From Candidatus Nomurabacteria bacterium (GTDB lineage: Bacteria > Patescibacteriota > Minisyncoccia > Phycocordibacterales > UBA9973), in assembly GCA_943356675.1 (NCBI GenBank), contig CALRFQ010000006.1, positions 1-50,218 on the forward strand: a stretch of DNA of 50,218 nt. The letters run 5' to 3'. The translations under genes were made by a program, and so were the position numbers. Under the pieces are notes generated by a model. That model searched no databases. It had not been told where the DNA came from and saw only the letters and a program-made list of their open reading frames with translations. Below are positions 40,525-48,421 of this stretch, one piece after another (positions within the stretch are counted from its first letter, which is position 1; every line of letters begins with the position of its first letter).

Positions 40525-41857
40525 CCGCAAATTTTTTAATATATTCTAAAAATGCATGACCGCGCTCTTCAAAATTCTTGTATTGATTAAAGCTTGCCGC
40601 TGCTGGAGAGAGCACTACTGTACCTCCCCCATTTGTAAGTGTTTCAAAGCAGGCTTTTGTGGCTAATTCCAAATTTTCAAAATATCTATGGTGCACATTA
40701 TCCGTGTGAATATTCTCTAGAGCATCAAAGATTATCTTACCGGATTCATCAATGCAAAATACATATAGCTCTGGCATTTGTGATATTTTTTCTACTAGAT
40801 TATCAAAATGCACATTACGATACTGACCACCTACGATCAAAATGTTTGTTTCCGGAAATGCTTTAAGAGCGGCAAGAGTAGCCTCAGGAATTGTGGAGAT
40901 AGAATCATTCACAAATGTAATTCCTTTATATTCTCCGAGGACTTGTAATCGGTGTGGCAATGATTCAAAAGTATCAAAAGCAAGAAGTAAGAGTGCAGAA
41001 TCTGCACCCATGTAGCAAGCAGCCACTGCGCCGAAGATAAGATTATGCTGCATATGCTCGCCACGAATTGGATTGGGAATTTCCGCGAATGCTTGTGGCA
41101 CAAAAACGAAATCTTTATCTGGAATAGAATCCCAATTTATAATGTGGGACTTCGGAGAATATTTTGCCACCAATTCCTTTGCGCCACTGTCGTCACTTAC
41201 AATTAATATATCATCACTCTTTTGATGAATGAAAATTTGGGCTTTCGCTAAAGTATAACTATCCATATCTTTATAGTAATCTAAGTGCTCAGGGAAAATG
41301 TTAAGTAGTAGTGAGATATGCGGACTTGTGCGAACACCTTGGAGCATATGTGAAGAAAGCTCGTAGACTATTACGGTACTATCCTTTATACGACTCTCAA
41401 CTTCAAATGGTGGCAGGCCAATGTTTCCTACAAGAAGTGCATCCACATTTGAAAGCGTAAGGAAATGATGAATGAAAGTTGTAGTTGTGCTCTTACCTTT
41501 TGAGCCTGTGATGCCTATAGTCTGCTTACTGTATTCACGAAGGAACAAATCTGCTTGAGAAGTTAATTTATCTCCAAGCTTTGAAATCGTTTCAAGCGTA
41601 AGTGGCAAACCTGGGGCCTTAATTATGAGATCATACTTCTCTAGGTTTTCTAAATAATTTTCGCCTAATACGAAATCTATATTATTATCCCCCGCGAAGA
41701 TTTTATAATTTTGAACTTCTACATTTTTATCTGCAATATTTATATGCTGGTCTTCCGCGTAGCGGCGAATGTATGAGTAAGAGGACTCTCCCTCCTTGCC
41801 AAAACCAAGGATTAAAATATTTTTGTATTGTTTTATATTTTCCCAAATTTTATTCAT
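40520..41857 (-). CDS. murD: MurD-type ligase (UDP-MurNAc-L-Ala:glutamate), probable MurD2
   Basis: Cytoplasmic peptidoglycan-precursor ligase. The 445-residue protein has an N-terminal Rossmann-like domain, the Mur central domain with ATP loop GITGSKGKSTTTT (GSKGKST 118-124), VYELSSHMLQGV, LLLNIFPEHLDYY and VNDSISTIPEATLAAL, and a C-terminal domain with ILIVGGQYRNVHF. MurD normally adds D-Glu. Because the frame overlaps a MurL-type epimerase gene by 8 bp, this one may be MurD2-type and add L-Glu, with MurL inverting it afterwards. The specificity is inference from context. Confidence 0.9.
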   Translation of the reverse strand: MNKIWENIKQYKNILILGFGKEGESSYSYIRRYAEDQHINIADKNVEVQNYKIFAGDNNIDFVLGENYLENLEKYDLIIKAPGLPLTLETISKLGDKLTSQADLFLREYSKQTIGITGSKGKSTTTTFIHHFLTLSNVDALLVGNIGLPPFEVESRIKDSTVIVYELSSHMLQGVRTSPHISLLLNIFPEHLDYYKDMDSYTLAKAQIFIHQKSDDILIVSDDSGAKELVAKYSPKSHIINWDSIPDKDFVFVPQAFAEIPNPIRGEHMQHNLIFGAVAACYMGADSALLLLAFDTFESLPHRLQVLGEYKGITFVNDSISTIPEATLAALKAFPETNILIVGGQYRNVHFDNLVEKISQMPELYVFCIDESGKIIFDALENIHTDNVHHRYFENLELATKACFETLTNGGGTVVLSPAAASFNQYKNFEERGHAFLEYIKKFAV

Positions 41858-43247
41858 GGCAAATTATTTTTTGTGCTTTTTTAATAATTTCTAAAAATTC
41901 TGGTGGTAATAAGTTTTCATTAAATTCACACATATACTTATAGTAAGTACCAGATACAGGAATGATATCTTTATGTGCATTATAAAATTCAGCAAGTAAT
42001 TGTTCATTTAATGAATCGGGTCGTTTATATATTTCAGAAAGTGCGGCCAAGCATTCTCCAGTAGTCCCTACACAATCAAAGGGTTTTGTGTTTTTAAGTC
42101 CAGTAAGCTCAAGCAAGGTTTCCATATTGCCTCTATTATAAAACATATTTACTCCAATAATTCTGGTAGCGTATTTAACATCCCAAACAGCAGAAAACAT
42201 TAAAAAAGCAAAAAGGCATTTAGGACATTCACCACACCAGAGTTTTTTCATTGACGATTTATTGCAGCTGGATATAAAACGCATCATCCAATCATATCTA
42301 GGAAGTAATGAAACTATTCCCACTTCAGTAAGTGGCCTTAGAAAACTAAAATATTTAGGCCCATCTGGCCAAATTGTATTTAAATACTCACTTAAACTCT
42401 TTTCAAACTCAAAAGATTTTGAATATTGGTGATTAATATCAGTACCTTTTACAGTCGGCTCATTAGCACTTGCTTCATTTGAAACAATAAAATATTCCTT
42501 ATTTCTTAAACTCGATGTAAATAATCCAATAAAAGCTACTACAATAGAGAATGGTGTATGCCCATTTAACGCGCCTTCCTCATTTATTAATAATAATTTT
42601 GGGTTTATATTTCTTATAACAGTTGTCCTAATAATATCGTGGGACCTAATAGCCCAAAGCACATCTTCAATATAACTCTTCGGGTTGATCATGAAAATCT
42701 CGTTATCTTCTTCTGCTGAATCATTTAAAATTCCAAGAGTAAGAGAAGAATCCTTTCCACCAGTAAAACCGACAAGATTTCCTTTTAGTGAGCTAAATGC
42801 ATGTCTTATATTTTCTTTTTTAATATTTAGAGAACAAATAATTTCTACCCAATCATTTTGGTCCACAGATAATAATCCATTTAAATAACGAAATTCACCA
42901 GTACCTCTGTACCAAATATTTTTCCACCAGTTTATTTCATACTCAGTTAATTTTCCACATTTAATATTAAAAGTTGGTGAACAATATGCCTTCCAATAAC
43001 TTAGTGACTCAATAAGTCCGATTCGAAAAATATAATCCTCGTTAATTCTTATTAAATCCTCAGAAACTGAATCAGGAAGATTAATATCTATAGTTGAGGT
43101 TACTGTATTTTCCGTAGAGTAAGAAAAAACAAAAGAAAGAGTAATTAAACTACCTTTCAAAGTCCATGAGTAAGAATCATAGGAAAATACTGGGTAATTA
43201 GCCCGGAAATCATCAAATTTGGCCTTATTTTCTACAACATCTACCAT
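41850..43247 (-). CDS. murL: Probable UDP-MurNAc-L-Ala-L-Glu epimerase MurL
   Basis: The 465-residue protein carries a PP-loop ATP-binding motif, GFTGGKDSSLTLGIL (TGGKDS 162-167), and a Cys cluster LWCGECPKCLFAF (C338, C341, C344). MurL (EC 5.1.1.23) uses ATP, releasing AMP and PPi, to convert the L-Glu of UDP-MurNAc-L-Ala-L-Glu to D-Glu; it works after MurD2. A PP-loop protein with these motifs and an 8-bp overlap with a murD-family gene fits that role well. The alternative is another PP-loop enzyme such as an amidotransferase-like or tRNA-modifying protein, but there is no tRNA-binding domain and the neighbour is a Mur ligase. The gene lies 11 bp after the M24 peptidase gene. The codon choice is more AT-rich than its neighbours. 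Confidence 0.72.
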   Translation of the reverse strand: MVDVVENKAKFDDFRANYPVFSYDSYSWTLKGSLITLSFVFSYSTENTVTSTIDINLPDSVSEDLIRINEDYIFRIGLIESLSYWKAYCSPTFNIKCGKLTEYEINWWKNIWYRGTGEFRYLNGLLSVDQNDWVEIICSLNIKKENIRHAFSSLKGNLVGFTGGKDSSLTLGILNDSAEEDNEIFMINPKSYIEDVLWAIRSHDIIRTTVIRNINPKLLLINEEGALNGHTPFSIVVAFIGLFTSSLRNKEYFIVSNEASANEPTVKGTDINHQYSKSFEFEKSLSEYLNTIWPDGPKYFSFLRPLTEVGIVSLLPRYDWMMRFISSCNKSSMKKLWCGECPKCLFAFLMFSAVWDVKYATRIIGVNMFYNRGNMETLLELTGLKNTKPFDCVGTTGECLAALSEIYKRPDSLNEQLLAEFYNAHKDIIPVSGTYYKYMCEFNENLLPPEFLEIIKKAQKIICHE

Positions 43248-43258
43248 ATAGTCCTATT

Positions 43259-43951
43259 CTAGCATTTTATAGAAATTAATTCCTTATTTGACTTTGTGAG
43301 CACTTTTGGGCCTGCTTTCGTGATAACTATAGTGTCTTCTATGCGCATACCGTACTTACCCTTCACATAGAGGCCTGGCTCAATAGTGATAACCATCCCC
43401 TCCTTCAAAATTGATTTTGTATCTTTATAAAATATTTTTGGATTCTCGTGAATTTTCGTGCCGACACCGTGACCAAGAGTGTGAATGAAATATTTCCTTT
43501 CGCTTCCTAAGAGTGCACGGGCCTGCGCATCAAGAAGTCCCGCGACTGTGCCTTCGCGAGACAACTTCACACATTCTTTCTGTACTGAAAGTAATTTATT
43601 ATAAATTTCTTTCTCTTCCTTACTTGGAGTGCCGATATATATCGTGCGAGTCATGTCTGACATAAATCTCTCGTAAATTACACCGAAGTCTATTATCACG
43701 AAACCCTTGAGCTTATTCTTCGTTGGATCGGGGTGGATCTCACTACCCGCGGTTTTCCCGCTTGTGACTATCGGTGGGAAGCTCGGCCTTAAGCCAGCCT
43801 TTTTTATTTCTTCCAAAATAAAATCCCGAAGCTCAATCTCTGTAATAATACATAGGTCCGTCCTATGTATTATTTTAGTGAAAATTTTGTCAGTCGCCTG
43901 GCATGCTTTTGTTACTTTTTCTATTTCAAATTTTTTTTTAATTATTGCCAT
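43259..43951 (-). CDS. M24-family metallopeptidase (Xaa-Pro aminopeptidase-like)
   Basis: Pita-bread-fold peptidase, 230 residues, consisting of the catalytic domain only. The five metal ligands are in place: D88 and D99 (IIDFGVIYERFMSDMTRT), H161 (HTLGHGVGTKIHE), E191 (ITIEPGLY) and E205 (MRIEDTIVI). It resembles aminopeptidase P/prolidase more than MetAP. Residues 26-36 (KIIHRTDLCII) are encoded by a 31-bp palindrome where relatives usually have a helix turn before TEIELRDF, so this appears to be an inserted in-frame repeat. It overlaps the upstream methyltransferase gene by 14 bp and is followed 11 bp later by murL. Confidence 0.88.
   Translation of the reverse strand: MAIIKKKFEIEKVTKACQATDKIFTKIIHRTDLCIITEIELRDFILEEIKKAGLRPSFPPIVTSGKTAGSEIHPDPTKNKLKGFVIIDFGVIYERFMSDMTRTIYIGTPSKEEKEIYNKLLSVQKECVKLSREGTVAGLLDAQARALLGSERKYFIHTLGHGVGTKIHENPKIFYKDTKSILKEGMVITIEPGLYVKGKYGMRIEDTIVITKAGPKVLTKSNKELISIKC
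43844..43874. repeat. Palindrome inside the M24 peptidase gene
   Basis: Arms AATAATACATAGG (43844-43856) and CCTATGTATTATT (43862-43874) are a perfect 13-bp inverted repeat around TCCGT. Its core TAGGTCCGTCCTA differs by one base from the core of the intergenic palindrome at 27910-27924 (TAGGTCCGACCTA). The insertion keeps the reading frame. Confidence 0.7.
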
Positions 43952-44636
43952 TTTTCTTTAAGTACATTATGAAATAATCACGCTTGTATATGCGGTCATC
44001 GTATGTAGTGTAGCCAGACTTTTTCTCTAGCTTAATTATTTTAAAATATTTACCATATAACTCTGTGATATCTTCCCTACTGAAAACTCTCTCTACTAAG
44101 CCGAGCTTCCTTAGCACATATGTGTCCTTCTCGCGCCCAGGATCGCTAGCAAGAAGTGCCTTCACATTTTTATTGCCATCTTTGCAAAGTGCACGCACAA
44201 AGATATATCCATCATCTTTAAGTACGCGATTCATTTCAGAAAGATATACTTCCCGACCAGCTTCATCGAGAGAGTTTGAAGCTGTGACATCGATGATCAC
44301 ATCGACTGCCTTGTCTTCTATAGCATACGGCATTCCTATATCTCCGAGCCTGTAGTCCACGACTGCACCCATTTCTTTTGCACGAGCTTTTGCTATTTCA
44401 AGAGCAGTTAAAGAAATTTCAATTCCGATCACAGTATTTCCTTTATCTGCAATGTAATTCGAATTCCTACCAGTTCCACAACCAAGATCAAGCACTACTC
44501 TATCTTCCACACGAAACTTCTCTTCCTTTTTCAAATACTTCAAAAAGCGCAAAGTGTCGGCTTGCGGTTCACTACCCTTCGTTACAAACAAAGGATTCTT
44601 ATATTCTCTTTCCCATTCACTTTTTTGATTTGGCAT
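43938..44636 (-). CDS. Class I SAM-dependent methyltransferase
   Basis: Rossmann-fold methyltransferase of 232 residues. Motif I VVLDLGCGTGR (residues 48-57), the acidic end of strand 2 (VIGIEIS), VVDYRLGDIG and the motif IV region (VDVIIDVTASNSLDE) are visible. The general fold is of the UbiE/Methyltransf_11/25 type; substrate cannot be inferred. It is the first gene after tRNA-Ser on this strand and overlaps the M24 peptidase gene by 14 bp, so it probably belongs to the methyltransferase-M24-murL-murD transcript. No Shine-Dalgarno sequence is present. Confidence 0.85.
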   Translation of the reverse strand: MPNQKSEWEREYKNPLFVTKGSEPQADTLRFLKYLKKEEKFRVEDRVVLDLGCGTGRNSNYIADKGNTVIGIEISLTALEIAKARAKEMGAVVDYRLGDIGMPYAIEDKAVDVIIDVTASNSLDEAGREVYLSEMNRVLKDDGYIFVRALCKDGNKNVKALLASDPGREKDTYVLRKLGLVERVFSREDITELYGKYFKIIKLEKKSGYTTYDDRIYKRDYFIMYLKKNGNN

Positions 44637-44736
44637 AAATAATTTTAAAAAGGATACGAGAGGAATTTTGAATCTTACAGATTCTGTACACCTTTCGTAT
44701 CGTACTCACTGTGTTCCGTGCGATATACTCAAGGTC

Positions 44737-44793
44737 TTCAAATCCTCTTAATAAACTACGTTTATTACTCCTGAGGAGACGAGAGGATTTGAA
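44737..44793. repeat. Inverted repeat around the tRNA-Ser 3' end
   Basis: TTCAAATCCTCT (44737-44748) and AGAGGATTTGAA (44782-44793) are perfect inverted arms; the second is part of the tRNA T-arm. Between them are two more palindromes: TAATAAAC-TAC-GTTTATTA (44749-44767) and CTCCT-G-AGGAG (44768-44778). The tRNA 3' end lies inside the structure. Confidence 0.65.
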
Positions 44794-44860
44794 CCTCCGA
44801 AGGCTTTGACACCTTACTGCCTTTCCAAGGCAGCGCACTAGACCGCTATGCGACGTCTCC
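44775..44860 (-). tRNA. tRNA-Ser (anticodon GGA)
   Basis: Read on the minus strand: acceptor GGAGACG/CGTCTCC; a D-arm closed by GCA/TGC; anticodon stem CTGCC/GGCAG with loop TTGGAAA (anticodon GGA); a long variable arm AAGG..CCTT typical of type II tRNAs; and T-arm GGAGG-TTCAAAT-CCTCT. The GGA anticodon and long variable arm identify serine. No CCA is encoded. The base after the acceptor (discriminator) reads T (44774 on the minus strand), whereas G is usual for tRNA-Ser. Confidence 0.93.
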
Positions 44861-44951
44861 ATGCTCTCCGATTTGCACCGGAGAGCTCTGTATGAGCTTA
44901 ATATAAATATAAAGCTCACGCATGGAAAGAACATCTGGCTATATCTTAGCC
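44859..44951 (-). ncRNA. Structured RNA element upstream of tRNA-Ser
   Basis: Three consecutive hairpins precede the tRNA on its strand: GGCTA/TAGCC (44951-44937); (G)TGAGCTT/AAGCTCA(T) (44919-44892); and GCTCTCCG/CGGAGAGC with loop GTGCAAAT (44886-44863). CCAT (44925-44922) can pair with ATGG (44862-44859), closing the last two into a junction that overlaps the tRNA 5' end by two bases. It may be a processing leader or a terminator pair for the upstream membrane-protein gene; no T-run follows. Not a recognised RNA family. Confidence 0.35.
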
Positions 44952-44981
44952 GAAAAGCCCTTATTTTACAAATATTTTTTA

Positions 44982-45839
44982 TTACGCTTGAGCCTCTACC
45001 TTTACCTCAGGCTGACCACTAGGATACAAGTTTATATATGTAATTATGAGTATACCTACCAATCTAATTAAGAATTTACTGAGTACTGGAACAAAAACAC
45101 TAAGTAGTGTAAATATGATTAAAATTGTTGTTGCATGCATTCCCACTTTGTACGCATTTTTGTAATTGAATTCTTTATCACCTTTTATTTTAGCAAGTAA
45201 CCAAATGGCAAATGCGTAAATAAGAAGCATAAACATTGTGGAAATGAAAAAACCAATAAATAATCCTATATACATAAAGATCATAACAAAAAGAATTATA
45301 ACTGGGAAAAATTTAATTAATTTTGATTCTATGGCCGATAGGAAAGATTTATTTATTTCTGCATTACCGAATTTAGAAAGTGGCACAGTCTGTAGTGAAC
45401 CCTTATCGTCCTTTGGCATTACTAAATCTGTTTTTGTAATAAGCACTATAGTATTATATGCAGCGAAAGTATTTAAGCTGAAATCTTTTGTGGTGTCTAC
45501 TACTAGAATATTGACTGGATTCTTTGCCTCATCCTTTTCTTCTATTTTATTTGCCAATTTAAGTGAATATGGTTCTGGCTTATTTACTGATGCTATCCCA
45601 TTCTTTATGGATATTGTCAGGTCATCAGGGAAATTTGTAATCTCAGTATTCACCATTTTTTTAACTGTGGTATAAAACGATGGCACACCAAAAGCAAAAA
45701 CTATAATACCCACAAGTGATGCAAGTAATATAACTTTTATTAAGTATTTGAAAGATGCGATAAATGGCTGGGTCAATACGGTGGACTTGTAGTAGTCTGG
45801 TCCAAAGATACTCTTTTGTATTTGTTTAAATATATTCAT
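44982..45839 (-). CDS. DUF1189-like multi-pass membrane protein
   Basis: 285-residue integral membrane protein. A cytoplasmic N-terminus (MNIFKQIQKSIFGPDYY) leads to one helix (residues ~32-53), then a ~120-residue extracytoplasmic loop with strands (DLTISIKNGIASVNKPEPYSLKL, NILVVDTTKDFSL), then about four more helices from ~179 onward. This layout and the N-terminal FKQI..S..GP.YY pattern resemble DUF1189 proteins of unknown function. It follows htpX by ~120 bp and precedes the tRNA-Ser region. A TATAAT overlaps the htpX stop, suggesting a separate promoter with a long leader. Confidence 0.65.
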   Translation of the reverse strand: MNIFKQIQKSIFGPDYYKSTVLTQPFIASFKYLIKVILLASLVGIIVFAFGVPSFYTTVKKMVNTEITNFPDDLTISIKNGIASVNKPEPYSLKLANKIEEKDEAKNPVNILVVDTTKDFSLNTFAAYNTIVLITKTDLVMPKDDKGSLQTVPLSKFGNAEINKSFLSAIESKLIKFFPVIILFVMIFMYIGLFIGFFISTMFMLLIYAFAIWLLAKIKGDKEFNYKNAYKVGMHATTILIIFTLLSVFVPVLSKFLIRLVGILIITYINLYPSGQPEVKVEAQA

Positions 45840-45958
45840 CCCGTGTGAAATTTTTTAATTAATAATTTTTTAAATACTACCTATTTTTTATTGATAAACC
45901 ACATAGAAACCTAGTAAATATGTAAAATTTCTATCGGGATTCATCTATACCTATTATA

Positions 45959-46852
45959 CTACAGTCCTCTTAAAATTCTAATTCTATCTTCTAGCGGTGG
46001 GTGGGTCGAGAACATATTCCCTACCTTTTTCCCAAATTTACTTCCCTCTCCAAATGGGTTTGATATATAGAGGTGTGCGATAGCTGTGGACTGGCGAGCC
46101 ATAGGGCGGCTATAATCACGGAGCTTCTCTAGCGCTGTTGCTAAGCCCTCAGGATAGCGAGTAAGGAGCGAACCAGAAGCATCGGCTAAGTACTCACGTT
46201 TGCGTGAAATACTAAGCTGTATGAGCTTCGCAGCAATAGGCGCAAGAATTGAAATAAGTATGCCTATAATTACAATAAGTCCTCCACCCTCTCTATCACC
46301 ATCTCGGCGCCCTCCGAAGAAAGACATACGCATAAACATATCTGAAACTATAGCAACGAACCCTACAAGCACTACTGCTACTGTGGACACTAGCATGTCA
46401 CGGTTGCCTATGTGTGAAAGCTCGTGAGCGATCACACCTTCAAGCTCTGATTTATTCATTATAGCAAGTAGCCCAGTCGTTGCTGCTACCACTGCGTGTT
46501 CTTTATCGCGACCTGTCGCGAAAGCGTTTGGGGCTTGATCGGCTATCACATAAATTTTCGGCATTGGGAGGCCTGCTGTAATCGAGAGATTCTCCACCGC
46601 ATTATAAAGATCGAAATATTCCTCGCGAGTTACAGGCTTTGCTCCTGCAATAGAAAGGGCAATCTTGTCTGAGAACCAGTATCCGGCGATGTTCATCCCG
46701 ATACTAAATATTATAAAAATATAGAGTATGCCGGGGTTATTATAAACCTGTGCGAAAACATATCCGAGAGCAATAACAATACCGAAAAACAAGGTCATAA
46801 GTAACCATGTTTTTCTTACATTATTCGACTGTTCGGTATAAATCGTTGCCAT
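45959..46852 (-). CDS. htpX: HtpX-type M48 membrane metalloprotease
   Basis: Membrane zinc endopeptidase for envelope protein quality control. The 297-residue product has two N-terminal transmembrane helices (~15-33 and ~42-60), the catalytic HELSH (H143, E144, H147) followed by IGNRDMLVS, two further helices (~157-174 and ~195-213), and the third-ligand region SRKREYLADASGSLLT. Length matches the family. It is 7 bp downstream of lemA; the lemA-htpX pair is common in bacteria. Confidence 0.95.
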   Translation of the reverse strand: MATIYTEQSNNVRKTWLLMTLFFGIVIALGYVFAQVYNNPGILYIFIIFSIGMNIAGYWFSDKIALSIAGAKPVTREEYFDLYNAVENLSITAGLPMPKIYVIADQAPNAFATGRDKEHAVVAATTGLLAIMNKSELEGVIAHELSHIGNRDMLVSTVAVVLVGFVAIVSDMFMRMSFFGGRRDGDREGGGLIVIIGILISILAPIAAKLIQLSISRKREYLADASGSLLTRYPEGLATALEKLRDYSRPMARQSTAIAHLYISNPFGEGSKFGKKVGNMFSTHPPLEDRIRILRGL

Positions 46853-46859
46853 TTAAAAA

Positions 46860-47414
46860 CTAAAACTTCACTTCTACGGGATTCTTTTCTGCGCTACCTT
46901 CTTCGAGCTGGAAGAATTCCATTTTTGCAAACTTAAATATTCCTGCAATTACATTACCTGGGAACTGCTCGATGCTTGTGTTTAGATCACGAACATTACC
47001 ATTATAAAATCTTCTTGCAGCTTGGATTTTGTTCTCTGTATCTGAAAGCTCAGTTTGTAGTGCCATGAAGTTTGTATTTGCCTTAAGTTCTGGATATGCT
47101 TCTGAAATAGCAAAGAGTGATTTAAGTGTGCCTGAAAGCATGTTCTCCGCTTCTCCTTTTTGCTCTGGAGTCTGCGCACCCATTGCAGCAGCACGAGCCT
47201 TTGTGACATTTTCAAATGCACTTGATTCGTGAGTAGCATATCCCTTCACTGTGTTTACTAGGTTTGGGATAAGGTCATAACGGCGCTTTAGTTGAACATC
47301 AATATCTGCCCAAGCCTCCTTCGCACGATTAATAAGAGAAACAAATCCATTGTATTTAGCAACGAACCAAATAACCAAAACAAGTATTATACCTAAAATT
47401 ATATATATAAACAT
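46860..47414 (-). CDS. lemA: LemA-family protein
   Basis: 184-residue membrane-anchored helical protein. One N-terminal transmembrane helix (residues ~2-18) is followed by the LemA core: FVSLINRAKEAWADIDVQLKRRYDLIPNLVNTVKGYATHE, then helices ending NFMALQTELSDTENKIQAARRFYNGNVRDLN and FPGNVIAGIFKF. Function is unknown in detail, but the conserved pairing with HtpX suggests a role in envelope proteolysis. A TTATAAT sits about 50 nt upstream, just past the secF terminator. Confidence 0.95.
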   Translation of the reverse strand: MFIYIILGIILVLVIWFVAKYNGFVSLINRAKEAWADIDVQLKRRYDLIPNLVNTVKGYATHESSAFENVTKARAAAMGAQTPEQKGEAENMLSGTLKSLFAISEAYPELKANTNFMALQTELSDTENKIQAARRFYNGNVRDLNTSIEQFPGNVIAGIFKFAKMEFFQLEEGSAEKNPVEVKF

Positions 47415-47476
47415 AAATTAATTAGTTAAATTATTAAATAAGATATTTCTAGCATCTATAAGCAAATTATAACATA

Positions 47477-47511
47477 AGAAACCCCAAGCAAGAAATTTGT
47501 TTGGGGTTTCT
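47477..47511 (-). terminator. secDF terminator
   Basis: AGAAACCCCAA/TTGGGGTTTCT stem, 20 bp after the secF stop on the minus strand. It is followed closely by the lemA -10 box. Confidence 0.8.
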
Positions 47512-47530
47512 ATAAGCCTTAAAATTACGC

Positions 47531-48418
47531 TTATTTTGATCTCTTTTCCTGCCAATCTTTAGCAAAAATAAGAAGTGGTGATGCTAGGAATATAGATGAA
47601 TATGTTCCAAAGAACATACCAGCTGTAAGCATTAGTGAGAAATTGCGAGTAGACTCAGGACCCCAAAATACTAGTGAAAGTAAGGCTAGGATAACAGTGA
47701 GTGATGTAGCGATAGAGCGAGTGTATACTTGCTCTAGGCTCTTCCCTACTGCTTCTTCAAAAGTCTTATAGTGACCACCGCGTAGATTCTCACGAATACG
47801 ATCGAATACCACTATAGTGTCTGATACTGAAAGTCCAAGGATTGTAAGAATCGCAACCACAAAGAGTGTATCAACCTCAGCACCAAACATCTTACTTAGG
47901 ATAACGAATACTCCAACTGGAATTAGGATATCATGAATAAGTGTACCGATGGCAATGAGTCCGTATTTCCAAGAAGAAATAGGCTTTGAAACTTTACGGA
48001 ATGAAAACGCAATGAAGAAAATAATTCCAAGTGATACAAGTATAAATGTGATCATAGACTTGCGAGCAAGCTCAGCACCGACTGATGGACCAATAGAACT
48101 AAAAGACTTTTCTGTAGCATCTTTACCTAGTGCAGTTACTACACTCAATCTTTCAGATTCTGATAGTGCGCGAGTCTTGATACTGTAACCATCTGTGCCT
48201 GTAGGCTGGACAAGTGATTCTCCTAGAGAAAGCTTTGAAAGTTCATCTTTCACAAGTGCTTGCTCTGGGCGAGTACCAGCAAAAGTTACTTCCATCTGAG
48301 CACCCCCCTTAAAATCAATACCGAATTTTAAACCAAAAATAAATATTGAAGCAAGAGACAGAGCCACAAGACAAACTGAGATTAAAACGAAAACCTTTTT
48401 ATATTTAATAACGAACAT
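47531..48418 (-). CDS. secF: Protein translocase subunit SecF
   Basis: RND-type partner of SecD that uses the proton gradient to complete export through SecYEG. The 295-residue protein has a first transmembrane helix (~9-29), FGIDFKGGAQMEVTF in the P1 region, and five clustered C-terminal helices including LTILGLSVSDTIVVFDRIREN with the conserved D-x-I-V-V-F-D-R-I-R-E-N motif, and RSIATSLTVILALLSLVFWG. It begins 3 bp after secD. Confidence 0.96.
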   Translation of the reverse strand: MFVIKYKKVFVLISVCLVALSLASIFIFGLKFGIDFKGGAQMEVTFAGTRPEQALVKDELSKLSLGESLVQPTGTDGYSIKTRALSESERLSVVTALGKDATEKSFSSIGPSVGAELARKSMITFILVSLGIIFFIAFSFRKVSKPISSWKYGLIAIGTLIHDILIPVGVFVILSKMFGAEVDTLFVVAILTILGLSVSDTIVVFDRIRENLRGGHYKTFEEAVGKSLEQVYTRSIATSLTVILALLSLVFWGPESTRNFSLMLTAGMFFGTYSSIFLASPLLIFAKDWQEKRSK

Positions 48419-48421
48419 AAA

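Noticed and set aside
40513-40530. TTG start six codons upstream in the helicase gene
   Set aside because: It overlaps the TATAAT at 40519-40524; the ATG at 40512 has correct leaderless spacing.
44863-44886. T-arm-like stem (CTCCG/CGGAG with GTGCAAAT) as a second tRNA
   Set aside because: The loop has 8 nt and no acceptor, D- or anticodon arm can be built around it.
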